Shown here: in pieces, positions 1-5,464 of the stretch
Layout of the letters: every line of letters begins with the position of its first letter
Position numbering within the stretch: the stretch's first letter is position 1
Assembly: GCA_002383425.1 (NCBI GenBank)
Contig: DFYV01000142.1
Coordinates: 4,119-9,997 of the forward strand
Length of the DNA stretch: 5,879 nt
Source of the DNA: Bacteroidales bacterium UBA4073
Lineage (GTDB): Bacteria > Bacteroidota > Bacteroidia > Bacteroidales > Tenuifilaceae
Reading direction: 5' to 3'
Position numbers and translations under genes: made by a program
The notes under the pieces: generated by a model
Told to the model about the DNA's origin: nothing
The model's input: only the letters and a program-made list of their open reading frames with translations
The model's database searches: none

Positions 1-11
1 CAAAGAAAAAA

Positions 12-51
12 CTCTGCGACCTTTGCGTCTTCTTTGTGACCTTTGCGGTTA
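12..51. repeat. CTTTGCG-type intergenic repeat, two ~20-bp units
   Basis: Two adjacent 20-bp units (12-31 and 32-51) match at 15 of 20 positions, and both contain the core GACCTTTGCG. The second unit ends in GGTTAAAAAAA. Short CTTTGCG strings of this kind are, to my recollection, common as dispersed intergenic repeats in Bacteroidota genomes; that is background knowledge and was not tested here. The element may continue beyond the left edge. It is non-coding in this window and sits about 100 bp before the decayed four-helix-bundle gene. Confidence 0.55.
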
Positions 52-110
52 AAAAAATAGGTTCTACCACGAATTCAATGATAACTTGCAATTTGTATAT
101 TTAGTTGAAA

Positions 111-132
111 TGTAGTTTATATGTAGTTTATA
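111..132. repeat. two perfect 11-bp direct repeats
   Basis: TGTAGTTTATA occurs at 111-121 and again at 122-132, and a third partial copy begins at 133. The pair lies just upstream of the ATG at 156 of the truncated four-helix-bundle gene. The unit length matches the 11-bp repeat at the other end of that gene, but the sequence differs. The tandem duplication is seen directly; any role in expression or in decay of the gene is unknown. Confidence 0.7.
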
Positions 133-155
133 TGTTGTCTTTTAGTTTTCAGAAG

Positions 156-326
156 ATGGAAATTTATCAGCTTTCAAAAGAGCTGGTAAAGGATATTTAT
201 AAACTAAGCAGCTATTTTCCCTTAGATGAAAAGCAGGCTCAAGTACAGCAAATAAATAGAGCAGCAGTATCAATATTTCAACCACATTTCAACAACATTT
301 CAACAACATTTCAAACACATTTATAG
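156..326 (+). pseudogene. truncated four-helix-bundle (23S rRNA IVS-type) protein gene
   Basis: From the ATG at 156 the first 40 residues (MEIYQLSKELVKDIY... to ...QQINRAAVSI) match the N-terminus of the four-helix-bundle protein family (23S rRNA intervening-sequence protein, TIGR02436/PF05635), including the hallmark VQQINRAAVS helix. Intact members are about 115-120 residues and continue with a P-S-N-I-A-E-G loop and two or more further helices. Here that loop is absent. The frame instead enters an 11-bp tandem repeat at position 275, encoding a low-complexity FQPHFNNISTTFQTHL tail, and stops at 324-326. About two thirds of the protein is missing and it is very unlikely to fold as the normal bundle. 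The reading frame is open upstream to a TTG at 105, but family similarity starts at the ATG at 156. No 23S rRNA is nearby, so this is an orphan chromosomal copy. Family function is poorly known even for intact members. Confidence 0.75.
275..318. repeat. 11-bp tandem repeat, 4 copies
   Basis: Four consecutive 11-bp units are visible: ATTTCAACCAC (275-285), ATTTCAACAAC (286-296), ATTTCAACAAC (297-307) and ATTTCAAACAC (308-318), followed by a partial ATTTA. The array starts at the last codon that still matches the four-helix-bundle family, so it marks the breakpoint of that gene. Because 11 is not a multiple of 3, each copy shifts the phase and the encoded tail is not a repeated peptide. Confidence 0.85.
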
Positions 327-556
327 TTACATTTAAACAGTGTTTTATATAGTATAAATATTTAACCACTAAAATAAGAGTAGTTCCAAAATTTTAACTT
401 GTAATAAAATCTTTTTATCAAAATTTGCCTATTAAAAAGTTGTGTTTACAATAAAAATCTGAGCATACTAAAATTTGATGACTAAGTGTATAGCCACTAA
501 TAAGTTATCCATAATTTTACCTGGAAGTTTCAAATTGACAATGAAAAAATCATAAC

Positions 557-1483
557 TTACTTACCCAGTAAGTTAGCAAGAGCTTTTTCGAGTGTAGGAT
601 AAGTCCATGTAAAGCCAAGCTGTAATAAACGCTGAGGCTGAACTGGCTGGCTGGCCAATAGCAGTTCGTTTGCCATGTTTCCAGGTAAAAGCAGAAGCAA
701 AAATGAAGGAATACTAAAAAGCATAGGGCGTTTGTAGAATGCAGCTATTTGCTTAACTAAATCGGCATGAATGTTAATTGCCGGCGATGTGATATTAAAA
801 GCGCCTACGGCCGTTGGTGTTTCAATTAAAAACTTTATGGCTCTTACGTGGTCAAAAATATGGATCCAAGGCACAATGTTATAACCTTTACCAAGCGTTA
901 CACCCCCCAAGTACCTAATTGGCGGTGCAGTTTTGGTTAAAAGCCCACCATTACTAGCTAAAACTACACCGGTGCGGATTAGCAAAACACGTGATGAATT
1001 TGCAGCAACCAGTGCTTCGTTTTCCCATTCACGTACCAAATCCGATAAAAAACCTTTCCCTGAAGGTGAATTCTCTGTTTGAATAACATTAGTATTGAAC
1101 GGATATATCCCCACTGCCGATGCTTGAACGAGAACCTTAGGAGGATGTAAACTGTTAGTAACCGTTTGCGCCAAAGCTCGAGTTGACTGAATTCGACTCT
1201 CAACAATCATCCTTTTGTTTCGCTCTGTCCAGAGTGAAGCAATGCTATAACCGGCAAGATTGATAAGAACCTCCGATCTACCAACCAGTTCCACCAGACT
1301 TTTATCAGTTTTACCGCTCCAGTAAATAAATTCAACGTTTGAATCTGCACTAAAACCTTTCGATGGATTTCGTGTAAGCACTTTTACCCTATAGCCATTG
1401 CTAACAAGAAATGGCACCAGCCAACTCCCAATTAGGCCAGTTCCCCCTGCTACTAAAACAATTTTTCTTTCCGTTGGTTCCAT
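557..1483 (-). CDS. TIGR01777-family SDR (YfcH/SDR39U1-like) epimerase-like protein
   Basis: This 308-residue protein is an extended/atypical short-chain dehydrogenase-reductase of the TIGR01777 family (E. coli YfcH, human SDR39U1), normally about 300 residues, so it is full length. Visible features in order are the dinucleotide-binding loop GGTGLIG (13-19) after a hydrophobic first strand, the NLAG motif (75-78), the family signature LWTERNK...ESRIQSTR (84-102), SAVGIY (122-127), WENEA (153-157), RTGVVL (170-175), WIHIFDHV (206-213) and the C-terminal DUF1731 region ending in LLQLGFTWTYPTLEKAL. NAD(P) binding is expected from the Rossmann fold; the substrate is unknown for this family. It has no signal peptide, so it should be cytoplasmic. 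The ATG at 1483 lies seven codons before the first Rossmann strand, with a GAGG purine stretch just upstream, supporting this start. It is 246 bp downstream of the receptor gene on the same strand, too far to assume an operon. Confidence 0.93.
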   Translation of the reverse strand: MEPTERKIVLVAGGTGLIGSWLVPFLVSNGYRVKVLTRNPSKGFSADSNVEFIYWSGKTDKSLVELVGRSEVLINLAGYSIASLWTERNKRMIVESRIQSTRALAQTVTNSLHPPKVLVQASAVGIYPFNTNVIQTENSPSGKGFLSDLVREWENEALVAANSSRVLLIRTGVVLASNGGLLTKTAPPIRYLGGVTLGKGYNIVPWIHIFDHVRAIKFLIETPTAVGAFNITSPAINIHADLVKQIAAFYKRPMLFSIPSFLLLLLPGNMANELLLASQPVQPQRLLQLGFTWTYPTLEKALANLLGK

Positions 1484-1605
1484 TCCTCAAAGTGTATGTG
1501 AATTGTATCATGATTTGCCATTTTCGTCACAATATAGCTGCAACAATCTCTTGCTACTTTACCATAAAACTTTAACTCATAAATTCACTTAAAAAATTTA
1601 TTCAT

Positions 1606-1633
1606 GAATGTACTTTTAGTATTGTTTACATTC
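1606..1633. other. weak stem-loop in the gap between receptor gene and SDR gene
   Basis: GAATGTA (1606-1612) and TACATTC (1627-1633) form a perfect 7-bp inverted repeat around a 14-nt loop. It lies about 100 bp past the receptor stop and about 120 bp before the SDR start, both on the reverse strand. The stem is AT-rich and has no clean T-run on the reverse-strand 3' side, so it is not a convincing intrinsic terminator. The rest of the 1484-1729 gap shows nothing I can name. Confidence 0.25.
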
Positions 1634-1729
1634 TCATCAATTCGGATATTGGTTTAACATTGATTCTCCCTTAATAATAATACATATCGTTATAGTAAAA
1701 ATAACTTTCCCCTCATTGCCTTACAACTT

Positions 1730-4135
1730 TTAGAATTCCATAATAAAGCCAACTGTTGGCAATATTGTACCACCGCCCGAACCCTTAATCGTTTTAAATA
1801 AGTATCGGTCTGTATCGTTGGGGTTAACCACAGGGTCACCGTAAGCATCGGTAATAACTGTGTATAAAGGTGGCCTATCACCCTTAAAATTGTAAACATT
1901 CTGTATGTCGATATAAAAGTTAAGCATCCATTTGTTAAAAAAATAGATCTTATCGATACGAATATCAAGTTGGTGAAATGATGTTAACCTTTTACTATTG
2001 AACAAGGAGTAATCGAGTAAGGGTTGACGTTGAACATCCCAAACGTTTACTAGGAACGATGTATTCAGGTCGTATGGAGTATAAGGTGGGCCTCCAACAA
2101 AACGCCACTTAAAACCAAAACTCCAGCCTTTACCAAAGTATCGGGTAGCAGTTGTTGTAATCAAATAACGATTGTCCCAAGATGTTGGTATCCATCTGTC
2201 CGATGGAGTTAAATCGCTATTTAAAGCACTTGTTTCGCTTCGAACAAGGGTGAAAGAAAATAAAGTATTAAAACCTAACAGTTTTTTGCTACGATAAAGG
2301 AATTCTACCCCAAAAGCTCTGTTTTTACCTGTTGATACGAGAGGTTCATCGCCAAAAGTTCCATAGTCGGCACTTTTACTTGAAATGGAAACGGAATCGT
2401 TAAGTGATACAGGATATTTATCGTATAGTTTTAGGAAACCTTCAACCGTAAACTGGCTCATATCGTTAGGTTGCCATTCAATACCAGCCGTAAGCTGATC
2501 CGACTGGATATAGGTAATGCCATTCACCTTATTAACTTTGGTACCCAAAGAGTCGGCAAAACCCAAAGCAGTGTAAGGGGGAAGCTGGTAGTACCTACCC
2601 ACATTTACATTCACAAAAATAGCCTCAGCTGCCTTGTATGATAGCGACAAGCGTGGGCTAATCTGCCTTAACAAGTTGTTCATTTCTGATGAGTAACTAT
2701 TCGCATCGGCTCTTACCCCTAATGAAAGGGTGAGGTTTTTGAGTACAGTTCGATTCACCTGCCCAAAAACACTCCACTTAAACAAATCCATATCGGTTTC
2801 ATAGGCATCGGGGGTATAAGTTGAGCCAACAAATTTAGCTCTAAAGGTAGAATTATAGTAGCGTGCGTATTCAAATCCTATACCATAGTTAACATTGAAG
2901 TTACTGATTGTTAAATCGTTTTCATAGCGTAACTTGTTTTCGGCTTCCCATGAAGTATAATCGAGAAGTTTAGGAAGACTATTATCGTTGTTTGTAAATT
3001 TAAACTGTCGATTATTGAGCATATTTCTACTTAACACCAGCGTACGATAACCATTACTGGAAAAATGCTTAAATACAGTGCCTATTGTGTAGTTCCACTG
3101 CGTGTTAACAGGAAGATACCCGAGAATGTATCGCTGGTACTCATCCGGGTTTTTCAAACCTAAATTCAACTCAAACTCATCTATAGCACCAAGCCCGATT
3201 ATGGTCAACTCATTTTTTGCATCAATTTTGGTTTTGGATTTAAACTGAAAATCGTTATAGTTAGGCAAAAAAGGAAGCTCTAACGCATTGAAAAGTAATT
3301 GAAGGTATGAACGTCGTGCCGAAAAGATCATAGAAGTGTTATTGCTAATAGGGCCGTCGAAAGTAAGCGCTAAATCTGAAGCTCCTACTGCAGTTTTAAC
3401 TATAAAACGTTCGTTATTCCCATCAACCTGACGGAAATCGAGAACAGAGCTAAGCGCATTTCCCTTTGAAGTTGGAAAAGCTCCAGAGTAAAAATTAACC
3501 TCCCTGACAAAATCGATGTTTATAATACCGATGGGACCTCCCGATGATCCTTGGGTTGCGAAGTGATTTAAATTTGGGATTTCAACTCCATCCAGGTAAA
3601 ACCTATTCTCGTTTGGACCCCCACCCCTAACAATAACATCGTTACGATATGCCAACGAGGTAGCTACTCCCGGCAACGATTGAATCACACGGCTAATATC
3701 GCGATTTCCCCCAGGGGATAGCTCAATCTCATCGATTCCTAAACGCCGTAACGAAAGGGGAGCCTCTTCGCTTCGCCTAAAAGGCGAAGCCTTAACAACA
3801 ATTCCTTCAATTTCTATTGGAGTTTCAACTAAGGGTATGTTGAAGTAAACATTCTTTGAGTGGGAGAGCATTACAGCCTCAGTTACATATGGCTTATAAC
3901 CAATTGCTGACACACGCAGCTCAACCCACCCTGGCTCAAGCCCTACAATAAAAAAATTCCCATCAATATCAGTCGTAGTACCCAGGTTTTTATCAACAAC
4001 TATTACGGTTGCGAAAGGTATAGGCTCGTTACTCTGTCCATCGAAAACCCGCCCTTTTACCACTCCTTTTTCTTGCGCCGACAAGTTGTGTAAAACTGAC
4101 AACAACAGCAGTAAATAGAATAATCTTTGTAACAT
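1730..4135 (-). CDS. TonB-dependent outer-membrane receptor with carboxypeptidase-regulatory-like N-domain
   Basis: This 801-residue protein should be an outer-membrane beta-barrel that imports a ligand using TonB/ExbBD energy. A signal peptide spans about residues 1-20 (positively charged start, leucine-rich core, cleavage near LSA/Q). Residues about 25-103 are a carboxypeptidase-regulatory-like beta-sandwich (KGRVFDGQSNEPIPFATVIV, then TDIDGNF and SAIGYKPY). A TonB-box-like stretch (EGIVVKA, 110-116) precedes the plug (about 117-235), which carries the motifs SLPGV, RNDVIVRGGGPNENRFYLDGVEIP and EVNFYSGAFP. The rest is barrel with alternating aromatic strands, ending in the outer-membrane type terminus ...GFIMEF with a final Phe. 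The length is typical and no frameshift is visible. There is no SusD-like lipoprotein gene next to it, so it is not an obvious polysaccharide-utilisation pair; the substrate cannot be told from sequence. The ATG at 4135 is directly followed by the signal peptide, which fixes the start. Confidence 0.95.
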   Translation of the reverse strand: MLQRLFYLLLLLSVLHNLSAQEKGVVKGRVFDGQSNEPIPFATVIVVDKNLGTTTDIDGNFFIVGLEPGWVELRVSAIGYKPYVTEAVMLSHSKNVYFNIPLVETPIEIEGIVVKASPFRRSEEAPLSLRRLGIDEIELSPGGNRDISRVIQSLPGVATSLAYRNDVIVRGGGPNENRFYLDGVEIPNLNHFATQGSSGGPIGIINIDFVREVNFYSGAFPTSKGNALSSVLDFRQVDGNNERFIVKTAVGASDLALTFDGPISNNTSMIFSARRSYLQLLFNALELPFLPNYNDFQFKSKTKIDAKNELTIIGLGAIDEFELNLGLKNPDEYQRYILGYLPVNTQWNYTIGTVFKHFSSNGYRTLVLSRNMLNNRQFKFTNNDNSLPKLLDYTSWEAENKLRYENDLTISNFNVNYGIGFEYARYYNSTFRAKFVGSTYTPDAYETDMDLFKWSVFGQVNRTVLKNLTLSLGVRADANSYSSEMNNLLRQISPRLSLSYKAAEAIFVNVNVGRYYQLPPYTALGFADSLGTKVNKVNGITYIQSDQLTAGIEWQPNDMSQFTVEGFLKLYDKYPVSLNDSVSISSKSADYGTFGDEPLVSTGKNRAFGVEFLYRSKKLLGFNTLFSFTLVRSETSALNSDLTPSDRWIPTSWDNRYLITTTATRYFGKGWSFGFKWRFVGGPPYTPYDLNTSFLVNVWDVQRQPLLDYSLFNSKRLTSFHQLDIRIDKIYFFNKWMLNFYIDIQNVYNFKGDRPPLYTVITDAYGDPVVNPNDTDRYLFKTIKGSGGGTILPTVGFIMEF
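3770..3790. other. GC-rich perfect inverted repeat inside the receptor gene
   Basis: GCTTCGCC (3770-3777) and GGCGAAGC (3783-3790) form a perfect 8-bp stem around a 5-nt TAAAA loop, inside codons 116-122 of the receptor gene (Ala-Ser-Pro-Phe-Arg-Arg-Ser). This is the linker between the TonB-box-like segment and the plug, where residue identity is less constrained. The stem is seen directly. A regulatory role is speculative, and it may be a chance result of codon choice. Confidence 0.35.
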
Positions 4136-4287
4136 AATTCAACTTTTTTAAATCAACAAATAATTGCTCATTTTGTTTATTTTTATAGCATTTAAATACA
4201 TATATTGAATTGGTATTTTATTTATTTATTATACAGTTTAAACTTTTATGTCAAAATATATTGAACATAGGTAATTAGACTAAGATA

Positions 4288-4337
4288 ATGATTATATCGC
4301 TGAAATTCAACTATGATTAAATAATCATCCATGATTA
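4288..4337. promoter_or_regulatory. cluster of ATGATTA heptamers and inverted repeat
   Basis: ATGATTA occurs at 4288-4294, 4313-4319 and 4331-4337, and ATGATT (4313-4318) pairs with AATCAT (4323-4328) as a 6-bp inverted repeat around AAAT. The cluster lies about 150-200 bp upstream of the receptor start. Clustered, partly palindromic heptamers can be regulator binding sites, but in such AT-rich sequence chance recurrence is quite possible. Confidence 0.25.
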
Positions 4338-4396
4338 ATGATTTGTTTTATGTGCCTACAAAATAGCTAAATTACTTCAACTACGCTAAAGCCATA

Positions 4397-4412
4397 GTAC
4401 CATATTTGGTAC
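4397..4412. other. 16-bp perfect palindrome, operator or terminator candidate
   Basis: GTACCA (4397-4402) and TGGTAC (4407-4412) form a perfect 6-bp stem with a TATT loop, 45 bp beyond the tlyA stop on the reverse strand and about 260 bp upstream of the receptor start. There is no T-run after it in the reverse-strand direction, which argues against a standard intrinsic terminator. The symmetry would suit a dimeric regulator site. Its function is unproven. Confidence 0.3.
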
Positions 4413-4457
4413 AACTAAATGTCAGGTTTGATTAAACGAGAGTGATAAATTATATAT

Positions 4458-5257
4458 TTAGTGATTTCTACAACTATTATTCAACTCAAATGCTTTACTT
4501 ACAACATCACCTATGCTGGTGGTTGTCTTAGGCAAACGACAAAAAAGACTCAGATATTCTATATTGTAGCTTTTCCCCTTCAATGGAGCAAAGGTGATGC
4601 TGTTTAATGAAAAGCCAAGCTCTGCAAAGCATTTTGCAACATTTTCAATTACACCCTCGTGAACTTTTTTGTTCTTTACCAACCCATTCTTACCAATGTT
4701 CTCCCTGCCTGCCTCGAATTGGGGTTTTATGAGAAGAATAATAATCCCATCGGGTTTGAGGAATTTTACCAGCGAACCGGCAACTTGAGTGATTGAAATA
4801 AACGATACATCGACGGTGATAATATCGACCTGTGCCCCAATTACCGATAATTCAAGAGTGCGAATGTCAGTCTTTTCCAGCGAGCAAACCTGTGGATGGT
4901 TATGCAGTAATGCATCGAGCTGGTTGGTTCCCACATCAACAGCCCAAACAAACCTTGCCCCATGCTGTAGAGCACAATAGGTAAAGCCACCGGTAGAGGC
5001 TCCAACATCAAGCATCAATTTGTCGGTAAAATCGATACCGAATTCCTCAACGGCTTTCTGAAGTTTCAGAGCACCTTTACTGAAATAATCGTTAGTTTGT
5101 AAAACCTCAACCTTATCGTTATCGGATAACAGAAATGCGGATTTAAGAATGTTTATACCATCACTTTAACCACACCTGATTTAATAAGAGTTTTAGCCCG
5201 TTCGCGCGAGCCGCAAAACCCTTTGTCAACTATGTATAAATCAAGCCTAACCATCAT
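4458..5257 (-). pseudogene. tlyA: TlyA-family S4-domain RNA 2'-O-methyltransferase, frameshifted
   Basis: Two reading frames together encode one TlyA protein (S4 RNA-binding domain plus FtsJ-like methyltransferase; it 2'-O-methylates rRNA in characterised members). The N-terminal frame starts at ATG 5257 (or ATG 5254), gives MVRLDLYIVDKGFCGSRERA...SGVVKV and hits TAA at 5155-5153. The other frame picks up at 5162 with DGINIL..., then SKGALKL, and runs to the stop at 4458. Inserting one base near 5163 restores a protein of about 266 residues, the usual family length. In that numbering the methyltransferase core is intact: LDVGASTGGFT is the SAM-binding loop, and the K-D-K-E catalytic set is K65, D150, K178 (IKPQFE) and E234 (NIEY), each offset by four from the K69/D154/K182/E238 I recall for M. 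tuberculosis TlyA. The first start codon of the 3' frame within a sensible context is TTG 5018/ATG 5015, which would omit S4 and the first catalytic Lys. A sequencing or assembly error is an equally good explanation. Confidence 0.9.
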
Positions 5258-5276
5258 TTAATTCTTTTCTTCAGCT

Positions 5277-5330
5277 TGCATTCTGCATTTTGCATTGAGC
5301 CTTTAACCCTAACGTTCCTCTAACTTCCTC
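5277..5330. repeat. short tandem repeats between tlyA and the divergent gene
   Basis: TGCATT recurs with an exact 7-bp period at 5277, 5284 and 5291 (TGCATTC, TGCATTT, TGCATTG). Shortly after, TAACGTTCCTC (5310-5320) and TAACTTCCTC (5321-5330) form a second imperfect tandem pair. Both lie in the 207-bp divergent intergenic region. No coding frame of note is present, and the repeats are non-coding. They resemble the simple dispersed intergenic strings seen in Bacteroidota genomes, which is recollection and not a search result. Confidence 0.6.
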
Positions 5331-5445
5331 AAACATTACTTTGGGCTGCATTGAAAAAAAAATGAACCAGCTGATGCACATCATTCCTGTGAAGTGAGTA
5401 ATTTAGCCGTTCCTAAAAGTATAAATTTTTATCATCATAATTATG

Positions 5446-5459
5446 AACTTTACAAAGTT
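5446..5459. promoter_or_regulatory. palindrome just upstream of the DUF364-like start
   Basis: AACTTT (5446-5451) and AAAGTT (5454-5459) form a perfect 6-bp inverted repeat with a 2-bp centre, ending 5 bp before the ATG at 5465. As DNA it could be an operator. As RNA the 2-nt loop is too tight for a full stem. An AT-rich TAAATTTT at about 5422 is a weak match to the Bacteroidota -7 element, without a clear -33 partner. Confidence 0.3.
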
Positions 5460-5464
5460 AAGCC

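Larger units (their letters stand above)
4136..4457. other. 322-bp intergenic region upstream of the receptor gene
   Basis: This strongly AT-rich region separates the tlyA stop from the receptor start, both on the reverse strand. No coding frame of note is present on either strand. It presumably contains the receptor promoter, but I could not find a clean Bacteroidota-type promoter (TTTG about 20 bp upstream of TAnnTTTG) on the reverse strand; the nearest -7-like match, over 4252-4260, has one extra base. The region contains three ATGATTA heptamers with one inverted partner, and one GTACCA palindrome, listed separately. Confidence 0.6.

Noticed and set aside
275..318. CRISPR-like array
   Set aside because: The units are 11 bp and directly abutting with no spacers, so this is a simple tandem repeat.
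327..556. Possible terminator or small RNA in the AT-rich gap left of the SDR gene
   Set aside because: Only AT-only pairings such as TAAAA-TC-TTTTTA near 405-418 were visible; no GC stem with a T-run, no tRNA-like fold and no coding frame.
979..1206. Reverse-strand 75-codon open frame
   Set aside because: It lies wholly inside the SDR-family gene in another frame, has no family resemblance and low-complexity composition.
1398..1592. Forward-strand 64-codon open frame
   Set aside because: It is antisense to the start of the SDR-family gene and its upstream gap; the peptide has no recognisable domain.
1690..1968. Reverse-strand 92-codon open frame
   Set aside because: It overlaps the C-terminal barrel of the receptor gene in a different frame, and the receptor frame is clearly the real one.
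4789..4980. Forward-strand 63-codon open frame
   Set aside because: It is antisense to the conserved methyltransferase core of tlyA and matches no family.
5153..5168. Programmed -1 frameshifting in tlyA
   Set aside because: The permitted window has no X-XXY-YYZ slippery heptamer and no obvious stimulatory structure; a true mutation or sequencing error is more likely.
5362..5397. Eleven-codon mini-ORF (MNQLMHIIPVK) preceded by an A-run in the divergent region
   Set aside because: It is too short to judge, has no amino-acid run suggesting attenuation and no ribosome-site evidence beyond the A-run; chance is the simplest explanation.
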